Source: Paraburkholderia sprentiae WSM5005 (GTDB lineage Bacteria; Pseudomonadota; Gammaproteobacteria; Burkholderiales; Burkholderiaceae). Taken from it: a stretch of DNA of 64,000 bases. Location of the stretch: positions 2,666,001 through 2,730,000 of the forward strand of contig NZ_CP017561.2 in assembly GCF_001865575.2 (NCBI RefSeq), in the 5' to 3' direction. The notes beneath the pieces are model-generated. The model saw only the letters and a program-made list of their open reading frames with translations, was not told where the DNA came from and made no database searches. This document shows positions 37,032 through 45,410 of this stretch, one piece after another; the stretch's first letter is position 1; every line of letters starts with the position of its first letter. Both the position numbers and the translations under genes were made by a program.

Positions 37032-38501
37032 TCAGACTACCACTATCGCGCCGTTTTCTTTCTGTTGCTCGATATAGGCTGCCGCTTGCGTGAACAGGTT
37101 CAGAAGTTCCCTCGACGTGCGTCCCTTAACCGCAAACTCGAATAGCTGTTCGTGGAAAGCACGCTTGATGGCCTGGGTTTCTGCATGTTGACGGACATTT
37201 TCGCCTTGCAGGTTCCAGTCCTGATTTGAAAAAAACATCTGACCGTAGACCTGTTCGATGAGTTCTTCCGCATGGATGGGGAACATCAGGCCATCGCCGC
37301 TGTCCAGTGTCGAAAATGCCGGGTATCTTGAGCTGCTTTTATTATGCTCGGCGGGAATCTCCTTGAGCGTCTGAACCGGGCGAAGTTGTGATTTTCCGCC
37401 CCAATGACCCTTGACGTAAAAGACGCTTACCGTCGCCATGGCGAAAATAAACAGATTCTCAGGGTTCCCGTGAATCCGCTCTGCCAGCTCTGGTCCACCG
37501 TTTCCTCCCCGGTTTGCCTTATACCGCTTTTGCACTGACTCAGTCAGTTGCACCGCCCTGTCGATGTCCTGGGGCGTCATCACCCGCGTGAAGACGTCGT
37601 CCTGTTCACGTAGCCATCCCTTCGCACCAAACCATCGTGACAGCAGCTCCGCAAGCCCCGTCCACTTCGTTCCTCGCGTCGGTACTTCGTCAGGCACCGT
37701 CGTGATGCCGCAGCCATTAAGTCTGCTGAGAAACTGCGCGGCCACTGTGGCCGCCTCTTCGCCAATGGTGTCTTTCGCGCAAGTCTCCCAGAGTGCGCGG
37801 TTCACCGACAGATTCACAGCAATCCGTGCCCGTAGACTATCTGGAGCTTTGCCTGCCAGGCTGGCATCCTTGCACCAAGCGTCGACGTTTTGCTTCATGA
37901 ACTGAAGCGCATCACGAGAGCACCGTTTGTCTTCCTCAGCAGGCAACGCCACGCCTACAGGCAATCCCAGGGCTTTGTGGCGTCGCCCAGCAAAAAGGGT
38001 AATCTGCTGGCCGAGCAGATTATCTAACCCGATGATGGTCTCCATGAACGCGATATCGTCACCAAAGGGCAGATTCTGCGCAACTTTGGACCTGAACTGC
38101 TCGGCAGGCTTCCATTCGGTCATCGCCGCGTAAGGGCCACCCGGTTCGTGAAGTACACTCGACAGATTCTTGCGCGCGGTCACCCACAGGTCCGCAACCT
38201 CTTTGTCCTTGCCGGTTAGCAAGGGCGAGAGATACCGCATTGACGCGAAGTTGCGGGGCGTGATGCGGCGCTCGCCGGTCGGCCCAATGTCCCATGCATC
38301 AACAGGCAGCTTCGCGAGGAGCAGCGCATTCCATTTGTGTGCCAGCGCATTCGACGCCTGCTGAAGAAGTCCGACCAGAGAGTGGACCTCGTTCAGATAC
38401 CCGTCGTGCAGAATCTCGGATGCCGCACACTCCCCTACCGAGAGGATGTCCGCAAGATTTTCTCGCGCCCGGCGGAACTCTTCGTCCGTGTAGTTTTTCA
38501 C
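37032..38501 (-). CDS. Unknown 489-residue protein of the metallopeptidase-linked operon
   Basis: A large, mostly helical soluble protein. Visible segments include LLQQASNALAHKWNALLLA, FMETIIGLDNLLGQQ and HAETQAIKRAFHEQLFEF. I do not recognise a domain. It sits between the Cys-rich small protein (38582-38986) and the 108-residue gene, all on the minus strand, and it is the largest gene of this unknown operon, so it may be its core component. Confidence 0.65.
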   Translation of the reverse strand: MKNYTDEEFRRARENLADILSVGECAASEILHDGYLNEVHSLVGLLQQASNALAHKWNALLLAKLPVDAWDIGPTGERRITPRNFASMRYLSPLLTGKDKEVADLWVTARKNLSSVLHEPGGPYAAMTEWKPAEQFRSKVAQNLPFGDDIAFMETIIGLDNLLGQQITLFAGRRHKALGLPVGVALPAEEDKRCSRDALQFMKQNVDAWCKDASLAGKAPDSLRARIAVNLSVNRALWETCAKDTIGEEAATVAAQFLSRLNGCGITTVPDEVPTRGTKWTGLAELLSRWFGAKGWLREQDDVFTRVMTPQDIDRAVQLTESVQKRYKANRGGNGGPELAERIHGNPENLFIFAMATVSVFYVKGHWGGKSQLRPVQTLKEIPAEHNKSSSRYPAFSTLDSGDGLMFPIHAEELIEQVYGQMFFSNQDWNLQGENVRQHAETQAIKRAFHEQLFEFAVKGRTSRELLNLFTQAAAYIEQQKENGAIVVV

Positions 38502-38581
38502 TTCTTTGGCCGTCGCGCTCTCTACTCTCAGGTTGAATTTTTGCCGACCGGCGTGCTGCCGGCCAGCGTCCGACTTCTTAT

Positions 38582-38986
38582 TTAGTCCGACTCGTGGAAG
38601 TCTTCACCGTCACCGCAATCACCGTCATCCGGGCCGTTGCATTCGTAGCAGTGCCCCTGAATGAACCCGTCACTGCGGACGTCGCCGTCGTCCATCTCGT
38701 CGATGTGCGTGCAGTCATTCAGCGCGAGGGCTTCATCGCTGACATAGCCCTCGAGCATGGTCAGATTGTCCTGCGGGCAGGTATCGCACGGAACCGGACG
38801 GTGATTTTTGTCGTGCCTGGGCTGGGTCGAGCCATACATGGTATTCCCCAAGTAGATTGATTGAATGTCGTCTCGCAACGGCTTGGTGTGTCGCGACTTC
38901 ATTTCAGCAAATTTCGCGAAGAAACGCCCGGGCCGAAACGCACACACCCCCTCGGTCGCCCCATAGACCAGGACATCGCGTAGCAT
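38582..38986 (-). CDS. Small Cys-rich, acidic unknown protein
   Basis: A 134-residue protein from ATG 38986; later starts at 38902 and 38839 are possible. It has CDTCPQD and CYECNGPDDGDCGDG, so five or more Cys that could bind zinc, and a very acidic tail ending HESD. Family unknown. It lies 80 bp before the 489-residue gene on the same strand. Confidence 0.6.
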   Translation of the reverse strand: MLRDVLVYGATEGVCAFRPGRFFAKFAEMKSRHTKPLRDDIQSIYLGNTMYGSTQPRHDKNHRPVPCDTCPQDNLTMLEGYVSDEALALNDCTHIDEMDDGDVRSDGFIQGHCYECNGPDDGDCGDGEDFHESD

Positions 38987-39079
38987 AATGCCCGCAAAAC
39001 AAACAGAGGGGTGCAGGGGTCTGCAGAACTCATACGGGCTACAAATGGCGTGCCATAACCCATGGCCACCCTGTAGGTT

Positions 39080-39793
39080 TTATATCGCCGGTTCCAGTGC
39101 TACCGCTCGCGACCGCCGGGCACGGCTGTCGATGTATTTCAGGGCAGCTGTTGCGAACGGTATGTTCAACCGCGCCAAACAGCGCCGGACGGCTTCCTCC
39201 TTCACGGCAAGCGCGGGAATAATGGCGTCTCGAAAAGCGTCTGCCTGTTGCCGCAGCCCCAGTTCGTCCACAAGACCGTCAGCCGCCAGGATTTGCGGTC
39301 CCTCCATGAGCACATGGTGGGTGAACAGCCAGTTCACCAGCGCGTGGCGTCGCCTGTCATCCGGGATGAGTGGATTGACACGGATTTCTTCAAGTTTCCT
39401 TGTCAAGACACCGGCCCAGTACTCCCGCCGCCCGGGAAACCGGAGAATTTCTTCGGGCACGATGATGAGGTGCTCAAGGCCGTTATCGAGGTTTGTCAGC
39501 CCGCTCTCCAGCTCCGGAGTCCAGTCGTTGTAGTCGTCGTTCACCACTATCTGCGGGACACCGTCGACCAGAAACCGGCGCACATGCAGTAGTTCGTGCA
39601 TCACGGACGCGGGCTGGAAGAACTCTTCCCGGGAAACCAGCAGTGTCGCGCCATGTTCGTCAACGTGGCAGGCCACGGTTCCGCCCCGCGCGGGGTCCAC
39701 TTCGACCTGGATAACGATGCCGCTCTGCTGCTCGATGCCTCGCACGAATGCCTGGAGGTCGTCCGGCAGCTGACGCAGGTAAAGGTCGTCCAT
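39080..39793 (-). CDS. HELLH metallopeptidase-like protein
   Basis: A 237-residue protein from ATG 39793 (MDDLYLRQLPDDL). PASVMHELLHVRRF gives H66-E67-X2-H70, the zinc-metallopeptidase motif, preceded by a beta strand as expected. The rest is helical and unassigned. It leads the operon with the Cys-rich, 489- and 108-residue genes and is the first island gene inside the right edge. It might process a partner protein, as IrrE-like peptidases do, but that is inference; an inactive scaffold is also possible. Confidence 0.7.
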   Translation of the reverse strand: MDDLYLRQLPDDLQAFVRGIEQQSGIVIQVEVDPARGGTVACHVDEHGATLLVSREEFFQPASVMHELLHVRRFLVDGVPQIVVNDDYNDWTPELESGLTNLDNGLEHLIIVPEEILRFPGRREYWAGVLTRKLEEIRVNPLIPDDRRRHALVNWLFTHHVLMEGPQILAADGLVDELGLRQQADAFRDAIIPALAVKEEAVRRCLARLNIPFATAALKYIDSRARRSRAVALEPAI

Positions 39794-40139
39794 GGCGCGA
39801 TGCTCCGTTCGGGTTGCTGGATTCTGCAAGCCTAAGGCACGGTCCGCCCTTCCGTCACGTCGTACGCTTGCATGCAAGGTGTAGCCCGAACAGCGAACGC
39901 ATGCGGGAACCCTCGCATCCGACGGCGGCATCGACTACCCGGCTGGCATCCTTGCCCGGAGACAACGCCAGGAGGCCTTTCATCGGGCCCACTGAGCCGA
40001 CCGTGCCGGCCGAACCAGGACCAGGACAAGGACCAGGACCAACCAGCTTCCGCTTGTGTGTGCCGTTCAGGTGTGCCAGTATGGCGATGAAAGCAAAGTT
40101 AAGTCGTTGTTTTTAAAGGACCGGTTTTATACTGAGCGA
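39794..40139. other. Gene-free right end of the island
   Basis: About 350 bp with no supported gene. It includes a low-complexity run of GGACCA-like repeats near 40015-40045 (acc agg acc agg aca agg acc). It ends at the tRNA-like attachment sequence. Confidence 0.5.
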
Positions 40140-40159
40140 GAATCTCACCGCCTCCGCCA
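40140..40159 (+). repeat. Probable attR: last 20 nt of a tRNA-Ser gene
   Basis: The bases GAATCTCACC then GCCTCCGCCA match the 3' end of a serine tRNA: part of the T loop, T-stem arm, acceptor strand CGCCTCC, discriminator G and CCA. No tRNA body precedes it, and a strong terminator begins 14 nt after it, as is usual after a tRNA gene. This is what an island inserted at a tRNA 3' end leaves at its far side. The complete tRNA should lie left of the window. Confidence 0.6.
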
Positions 40160-40172
40160 AGTCTTCAAGAAA

Positions 40173-40212
40173 AACCCCGTAAGTTCAGCGACTTTACGGG
40201 GTTCTTCTTTTT
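40173..40212 (+). terminator. Strong rho-independent terminator after the tRNA-like end
   Basis: AACCCCGTAA (40173-40182) pairs with TTACGGGGTT (40194-40203) around an 11-nt loop, and CTTCTTTTTCT follows. It is a good bacterial terminator in the plus direction and was probably the native terminator of the tRNA gene before island insertion. Confidence 0.85.
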
Positions 40213-40219
40213 CTGGCCC

Positions 40220-40513
40220 ATCAATCGCTCATCATCGAGCACAAAGCTCGAATACGAACAACGGGAAGGGCGCCTGATCGAGCTTGCGCTGGCGGAGGAC
40301 GTTGTGTTCAACCTGTTCCGCGCACAGCGCGACGCGTGGCCTTGCGGCGTCGGGTTCATCAACCCGATAGAGGCATGTCCCATGTGTCACGTCCCTTCTC
40401 TTCCTGAGCAAACGCAATCGTCTATCTCATTCCCTATCATCGGCACGCTACTCGCCGCCGCGCTCGCTTTCATCCAGGCGCACAACAATGCGACGGGGCA
40501 GTGTCATGCCTGA
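40220..40513 (+). pseudogene. Remnant resembling a phage packaging gene, running into a small hydrophobic ORF
   Basis: One open frame without a clear start reads TKLEYEQREGRLIELALAED and VVFNLFRAQRDAW, similar in style to phage terminase small subunits, then changes to an unrelated Cys-containing segment and a hydrophobic stretch (SFPIIGTLLAAALAFIQAHN). A start at GTG 40304 or ATG 40382 could express only the second part as a small membrane protein. Its stop overlaps the next ORF by 8 bp. Confidence 0.35.
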
Positions 40514-40733
40514 CTTTCTGAACGCCTCTGTACAACCGGATACCGCGATGCCTGACACCGTCGTTATCCGCGTCGATCAATTGCACGCGCTGACGGGCCT
40601 ATTGAGTCTGGAAGAAGTCGCGGAGCAATTCTCCGATCTCTCAACCGTTGCCCAGGTTTCCATTTTCGGTCTGTTCGAGGATGCGCTTGCTGGCATATGC
40701 ACAGCACTGACACGGACGGCAACGGGTGAATGA
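40506..40733 (+). CDS. Small unknown protein
   Basis: A 75-residue frame from ATG 40506 with believable composition: MPDTVVIRVDQLHALTG, then FSDLSTVAQVSIFGLFEDAL. It overlaps the preceding frame by 8 bp. The family is unknown; similar short ORFs are common in prophage and toxin neighbourhoods. Confidence 0.45.
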   Translation: MPDFLNASVQPDTAMPDTVVIRVDQLHALTGLLSLEEVAEQFSDLSTVAQVSIFGLFEDALAGICTALTRTATGE

Positions 40734-40825
40734 TGGGCTGCGCGAGTGCCGCCAGCGGTTGGAAAAGCTCATAGACCAGCGGTACGGTCGCTGCCCGCGA
40801 ACATCCGCGCTACGGGCGTGAAAAA

Positions 40826-40852
40826 CCGCAATGTTCCTGCGGGCGCTTTTTT
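40826..40852 (+). terminator. Probable hairpin terminator
   Basis: CCGCA (40826-40830) pairs with TGCGG (40838-40842) around a 7-nt loop, followed by GCGCTTTTTT. It lies about 90 bp after the 75-residue ORF. Confidence 0.55.
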
Positions 40853-40974
40853 CCGTTTCATCGAGGGCCGAGGAGATTTTGGGCGGTCGCCCATGTACGG
40901 ACTGCCTGTCGCACGGTAATTATCTGACTGCTGTCAACCCCGGCAGCGACTTCAGATAGACCATCGACACACCC

Positions 40975-41757
40975 ATGTCCCTGTCCGTATTTGAAATGCA
41001 CTCCGTGGAGCTGTCCTGCCAGCGGCCACCGGGTGTCTGTTATGTCATCTGCGACGAATGGCACTATAAGGCGTGCCTCGGCAGGGCCGCAGACCTTCAG
41101 AGAGCCAGGGCGGAGACCCGGGACTTTCTTGACATTGCCCAACTGAATCACAGGGCATGGCAGGAGGACCGGAAACTGGTCAGGAATCTCATTGGCAGTC
41201 ACTGGCTGTTTTTTCATCGCGTACGGGACCGCAACCCTGACACCGATGGCTGGTGGGTCATCGTCGCGCTTCTCGAAGAGGTGCGCCGGGGTGCCCTGCT
41301 TGCCATTAAAGGTCCGCGCAATGGCCTGTTTCCGTCACCCTACAGCAGCGCGCCGTTGCGGAATATCGCAGCGAGGGCCGGTAATCGCCCGGACGGCGAA
41401 CCCATTCTGTCTGTGCAGTACGATCCGGCCACCAGGCAAACCCAACTGAACGCTGCGCGCGCAGCCAGGGCTAGCGATAGAGGCGCATCAACGCTGCGTG
41501 CCGACCCACGGCCTTTCGAGTACACGCCGGATACGGTGAGCGGTGATTCCTTTGATATAGCCAAAACGCCCAACAACGGAGAGCCCGGTACGTGGTACGC
41601 CAACCCCGGCAGCGGTCAGGTGCGACTATATGGTAGCGACGGCAAAGGATACATAGACTTGGACTTCGACCATTCGCACGACGGAATGCGTCCACATGCG
41701 CATAATTGGGTGGACGGCAATCGTGATTGGGCTGTCGTCCCTTTCTCCCCATTATGA
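40975..41757 (+). CDS. Polymorphic-toxin-like protein with a His-rich C-terminal domain
   Basis: A 260-residue protein. The N-terminal half (VRNLIGSHWLFFHRVRDRN and VALLEEVRRGALLAIKGPR) looks like a carrier region I cannot assign. The C-terminal ~75 residues resemble toxin tips of Rhs/T6SS/CDI proteins: GEPGTWYANPGSGQVRLYG, then LDFDHSHDG and PHAHNW, which offer His and Asp for metal or nuclease chemistry. The downstream 116-residue gene has the size and spacing (24 bp) of an immunity gene. The start is uncertain (ATG 40975 or 40993), with a stop just upstream, so a longer ancestral N terminus may be lost. Confidence 0.6.
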   Translation: MSLSVFEMHSVELSCQRPPGVCYVICDEWHYKACLGRAADLQRARAETRDFLDIAQLNHRAWQEDRKLVRNLIGSHWLFFHRVRDRNPDTDGWWVIVALLEEVRRGALLAIKGPRNGLFPSPYSSAPLRNIAARAGNRPDGEPILSVQYDPATRQTQLNAARAARASDRGASTLRADPRPFEYTPDTVSGDSFDIAKTPNNGEPGTWYANPGSGQVRLYGSDGKGYIDLDFDHSHDGMRPHAHNWVDGNRDWAVVPFSPL

Positions 41758-41781
41758 ATAAACTGTCAAACATCAATAGAT

Positions 41782-42132
41782 ATGGACAACGACAAAACCC
41801 TTGATGGCTTCCACGACTCCTACCTTATAGGAATCGACGTGGATCATTTAACCAATTCAATCACGCTAAAACTGCGACTTGGCGACACGGTAACATCCTT
41901 GATCTTCCACGGTGCTACTCGGTTTTTGCTAACAGAAATGCTCATACAAAATATCGTCTACGACATTAAAGATCTGATGCCGGGCTCCGATGCCCATCAA
42001 CATGCAAAGGCGCTACTTGATAAAAGTTACTGGAAGGTCAAGAAGCCCGGCTCGCGCATTATCACAATCACCGCATCGCTTGGAGCGGAATTATTAATTG
42101 AATTCGAAAGTTTAGAAAAACTGATTCATTGA
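41782..42132 (+). CDS. Probable immunity protein for the toxin-like gene
   Basis: A 116-residue soluble protein (DGFHDSYLIGIDVDHLTNSI, TLKLRLGDTV, RIITITASLGAELLIEFESL). No family is recognised, but its position 24 bp after a toxin-like gene, its size and its AT-richer codons fit an immunity protein. Confidence 0.5.
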   Translation: MDNDKTLDGFHDSYLIGIDVDHLTNSITLKLRLGDTVTSLIFHGATRFLLTEMLIQNIVYDIKDLMPGSDAHQHAKALLDKSYWKVKKPGSRIITITASLGAELLIEFESLEKLIH

Positions 42133-42342
42133 TCACTCGCGCGCTGTGATAGACACCGGGGACACCGAAGCAACCGAATCTGCGGACACGCGCGTCCCAG
42201 CGCCACGCAATTGATTGCGCGGGGACCGCGGCGGCATTGTGTTGCTGCAACGGAGCGTAAAAAATGCTGAGTTCCTATGAGCGTGGTTTGAAACGTGATA
42301 ACTCTTTCGCGTAACTCCGCGGCACCCCATACCGACGACGCC

Positions 42343-42477
42343 ATGAGAGAAATCCGCGAACAGATGCACCGTGACCCGATCACGGCTGTCGAAGTCAAGC
42401 ACAATGATCCCGTGGCCGCGCGCGCGGCAACTAAGCGCAGTCGAGCCAAGAGTCTTGCGGGACATACTCATGCATAG
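42343..42477 (+). CDS. Possible small ORF before the secreted protein
   Basis: A 44-residue frame (MREIREQMHRDPITAVEV) ending in TAG that overlaps the ATG at 42470 of the next gene. It could be a coupled leader or a gene remnant; evidence is weak. Confidence 0.25.
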   Translation: MREIREQMHRDPITAVEVKHNDPVAARAATKRSRAKSLAGHTHA

Positions 42478-42919
42478 ACGCAAGTGCACGTATTTTTTGA
42501 CGCGTCTCATGCGTGTGCTCGCCTTCATTGCACTAGCGTGGATACCGGTTGCGTATGGCAAAACCTGCACGCAGCGTGAGGCAAGCGCGGCGGATGCAGC
42601 GATCGATCACCTCGACACGTGGGCAAAGCTGAACGAGGCGTTCAACAAGTACGCGCAGTGTGACGATGGCGAAATCGCGGACGGCAACTCAGAAGCTGTC
42701 GCGCGTCTGCTAGTGGATCATTGGCACACTTTGCCGCAACTAGGTGTATTGATAAAGCGTAATCCGTCATTGAAAGCCTTTGTGCTCCGCCACATCGATA
42801 CGACGCTAGACACCGACGATCTTTTCAGAATCGCCAAGCTTTCAACGTCATCCTGCCCGATCGGCATGAGTTCTCTATGTCGAGAATTAGCGGCCGCCAC
42901 GAAGAAAGTCATGCCGTAG
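42470..42919 (+). CDS. Secreted unknown protein
   Basis: From ATG 42470 a 149-residue protein with a basic N terminus and a signal peptide (VLAFIALAWIPVAYGKTC, cleavage near YG-K). The mature part is helical with four or more Cys (KTCTQREASAADAAID, AQCDDGEIADG, SCPIGMSSLC), suiting a disulphide-bonded periplasmic protein. It could be a periplasmic immunity-type protein given the toxin-like gene 700 bp before, but this is inference. Confidence 0.6.
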   Translation: MHRRKCTYFLTRLMRVLAFIALAWIPVAYGKTCTQREASAADAAIDHLDTWAKLNEAFNKYAQCDDGEIADGNSEAVARLLVDHWHTLPQLGVLIKRNPSLKAFVLRHIDTTLDTDDLFRIAKLSTSSCPIGMSSLCRELAAATKKVMP

Positions 42920-42944
42920 TTGCTATATGGCTGTGACGTCGAAT

Positions 42945-43352
42945 TCAAATCACCGCCACCGCCTCAACCTCGATCTTGAACCCATAATGCAACTGCGGCA
43001 CCGGCACGACCGCGCGCGCGGGTTTTGCGTCGCCGGCCCAGCGCGCGTAGATCCGATTGAAGCTCGCCCAATGTTCGACATCGACCACATACACGCGCAC
43101 CTGCACCAGTTGCGCGACACTGCTGCCGACGCTTTCGAGCGCTGCCTTCACATTGGCCAGGACCTGTTCGGCTTGCGCGTCGAATGACGCATCGGCGAGT
43201 TTCTCGCCCTGCGCATCGATCGGCAATTGCCCGGACACGAACACGAAGCCATTCGCAACCGCGACGTGACTGTAGTGACCGCCGGGTTTCGCGAGCGCGG
43301 CGGGGTTGTCGGTGTACGGCAAACGTGGGGCGTGCGTGCTATCAGTCATCAA
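42945..43352 (-). CDS. RidA/YjgF/UK114-family protein
   Basis: A 135-residue member of the RidA family, which hydrolyses reactive enamine/imine intermediates made by PLP enzymes. Recognisable features are HYSHVAVANGFVFVSGQLP, QAEQVLANVKAALESVGSS and VRVYVVDVEHWASFNRIY. The Arg of the classical C-terminal motif is placed in AKPARAVVPV. First clear core-genome gene right of the accessory strip. Confidence 0.88.
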   Translation of the reverse strand: MMTDSTHAPRLPYTDNPAALAKPGGHYSHVAVANGFVFVSGQLPIDAQGEKLADASFDAQAEQVLANVKAALESVGSSVAQLVQVRVYVVDVEHWASFNRIYARWAGDAKPARAVVPVPQLHYGFKIEVEAVAVI

Positions 43353-43413
43353 CCACTCCAGAAGTAAAAATCTCAGAGCGGCTCAACGCCGTGATGCCCA
43401 CGCGCAGCATGCA

Positions 43414-43677
43414 TCACGCGTCCGCCATCTCGAGCTTCTCGCGCGCATCCGCACAACGACGATTCAGATCGCGATGCATCAACTGGCTATCGAGCAAAGC
43501 CGATACATCCGTCAAACCGTGATCAAAGCGCAACACGTATTCGATGTCGGTGTAGTCGTAATAAGCGCCGCTATCGGCCAGCCGTTGCGCTTCGGCGAAT
43601 GCGGCATGCTGCCGTTCGCCACTCATCAGGTCTTTGATCGCCATGATTGCCGCTCCGAGGAACAGTGACTTCATCAT
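43414..43677 (-). CDS. Small unknown protein
   Basis: An 87-residue frame, perhaps starting at Met12 (MAIKDLMSGERQHAAF, 43644). It reads YDYTDIEYVLRFDHGLTDVS and ends in a charged helix. Conserved family unknown. It sits between RidA and the Bcr/CflA transporter on the same strand. Confidence 0.55.
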   Translation of the reverse strand: MMKSLFLGAAIMAIKDLMSGERQHAAFAEAQRLADSGAYYDYTDIEYVLRFDHGLTDVSALLDSQLMHRDLNRRCADAREKLEMADA

Positions 43678-43779
43678 AGCAATGCGAACCGCGAAGCACG
43701 GTGGTGCGCACGCAACACCAGGTGTTTTCCGGACACGCGCCCAATGACCTCACGCGTTGACCGTAGCACCCGACATCAC

Positions 43780-45000
43780 TCACGCAGCCGCGACCGGCGA
43801 CTTCGCCGCGCGCCAGCGCATCACGAGCACGCGTCCGACAAAGCACAGGCAGCCCGCGACGCCGACCACGATCCCCATGCCCTTCGGCGTGCCGTCGTGC
43901 CACAGTCCGACCGCGAGGCTCGACAACGCGCCGAGCGCGAGCTGCACCGCGCCGAACACGGCCGCCGCGGCGCCCGCGTTGGCGGGGTAGCGATGCATCA
44001 GATCGGTCGTGCAATTGGCGGACAACACGCCCACCACGCCGACGACGAAGAACAGCCCGAACACGATCGACCACAAGCCGCCCCACCCCGTCAGCGACAC
44101 GATGGACACGAACAGCGACGCGACGAAGCTCACGGTCGCCGCAAACGAGATGATCGGCACCGGCCCGAGCCGGCCGACGAGCCGCGTGTTCAGGTAGTTG
44201 CCGAACATGATGCCGACGATGTTCAGCGCGAACAGGAAGCCATAGTGCTGCGCGGACACATGGAAATACTCGATGTACACGAACGGCGTCGCCGTGATGT
44301 ACGCGAACATCGACGCGAACGCCATGCCGCCGCACAACATGTGGCCCCACGCGACCGGATCGCGCAGCAGCGTGCCATATGCGCCGAACGACTTCAGCAG
44401 CGCCGAGTGCGCGCGCTTCTCGCGCGGCCACGTCTCCGGCACTTTCAGGAATGCGGTGACCGCGCACACCGAACCGAACAGCGTCAGCGCAACGAATACG
44501 GTGCGCCAGCCGCCGGCCAACAGCAACTGTCCGCCGATCAGCGGCGCGAGCAGCGGACCGATCGCCGTCACGATCGCGATCATCGACAGTACGCGCGCCG
44601 CGTCGCCCGGCTCGTGCGCGTCGCGCGCGATCGCGCGAGCGAGCACCGACGCGGCGCCCGCACCCAACGCCTGCACGAAGCGGAAGCCGACCAGCGAGCC
44701 GATCGAGACCGACAGCGCGCAGGCGATGCTCGCGAGCGCATACAGGACGATGCCGCCAAGCAGAATCGGCCGGCGGCCGTACGTATCGGACAGCGGACCG
44801 TACAGCAGCATGCCGATCGAAAAGCCGAACATGAAGCTCGTGAGCGTCGATTGCGCGGCGCCCGTGCTGACCGAGAAGGCTTGCGCGATGGTCGGCAGAC
44901 TCGGCAGATACATGTCCATGGAAATCGGCCCGCACGCGGCCAGCGCGCCGAGCAACAGGATCAGCCGGCCATCGGGCCGGCGTTTGAGCACGTGAGACAT
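43780..45000 (-). CDS. Bcr/CflA-family MFS drug transporter
   Basis: A 406-residue inner-membrane protein with about 12 membrane segments. It begins MSHVLKRRPDGRLILLLG and holds the family's DMYLPSLP motif in the first segment, then PLSDTYGRRPILLGG (MFS loop motif) and RFVQALGAGAASVLARAI (second family motif). Bcr/CflA proteins export antibiotics such as bicyclomycin or chloramphenicol. I chose ATG 45000; the upstream in-frame extension is Arg/Ser-rich and not protein-like. Confidence 0.9.
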   Translation of the reverse strand: MSHVLKRRPDGRLILLLGALAACGPISMDMYLPSLPTIAQAFSVSTGAAQSTLTSFMFGFSIGMLLYGPLSDTYGRRPILLGGIVLYALASIACALSVSIGSLVGFRFVQALGAGAASVLARAIARDAHEPGDAARVLSMIAIVTAIGPLLAPLIGGQLLLAGGWRTVFVALTLFGSVCAVTAFLKVPETWPREKRAHSALLKSFGAYGTLLRDPVAWGHMLCGGMAFASMFAYITATPFVYIEYFHVSAQHYGFLFALNIVGIMFGNYLNTRLVGRLGPVPIISFAATVSFVASLFVSIVSLTGWGGLWSIVFGLFFVVGVVGVLSANCTTDLMHRYPANAGAAAAVFGAVQLALGALSSLAVGLWHDGTPKGMGIVVGVAGCLCFVGRVLVMRWRAAKSPVAAA

Positions 45001-45410
45001 GGGGAAAATCCGGACGGAACGCCGCGCCGGCATCGGCAGCGGAACGCGTGAAGCGGAACGGTCATCAGCTGACCGGCTCGATTGTACGCGACGGTTAACT
45101 CGCTGACTGCCCGCGTGGCGCACTGCGTGGACGTTGCGCGACAGCGCGGCGCGACCTATCCGGCCCTACGAAGTCCCTGACGCATCGAAAGCGCTGCGCC
45201 GAACTGACCGCCAAGCGCAAACCGCCGAGGATCGCCGCAGCGGGCAGCCGGGCGAACCATGCGACGCCGCGAGCGCCCGCCCGCACAGCCCGCTGACGCC
45301 GACTCCGGTACAATTTCTCGATCCATCCCAGCATCGCGCGAAGTGTCCGCGGGAATTGTCCGAGGCCCTTTGCGCCGCTGCGCCACCCCGTTCAAATTGC
45401 AGCCATCGCC
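45001..45410. other. Divergent intergenic region, transporter / hemL
   Basis: 410 bp between divergent starts. The sequence is GC-rich with no supported ORF; it should hold promoters in both directions. No clear operator or riboswitch was picked out. Confidence 0.5.

Noticed and set aside
36200..37093. 297-codon plus-strand frame before the ABC-3C operon
   Set aside because: Poor composition; the minus-strand 108-residue frame in the overlap is tightly joined to its upstream gene and more convincing.
40015..40045. CRISPR or tandem-repeat array
   Set aside because: Only a short imperfect GGACCA-like run; no spaced repeats and no cas genes anywhere in the window.
43571..44935. Long open frames antisense to the Bcr/CflA transporter (both directions, about 435-454 codons)
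   Set aside because: They are shadows of high-GC codons; composition is dominated by Arg, Ala and His with no domain, while the transporter frame has clear family motifs.
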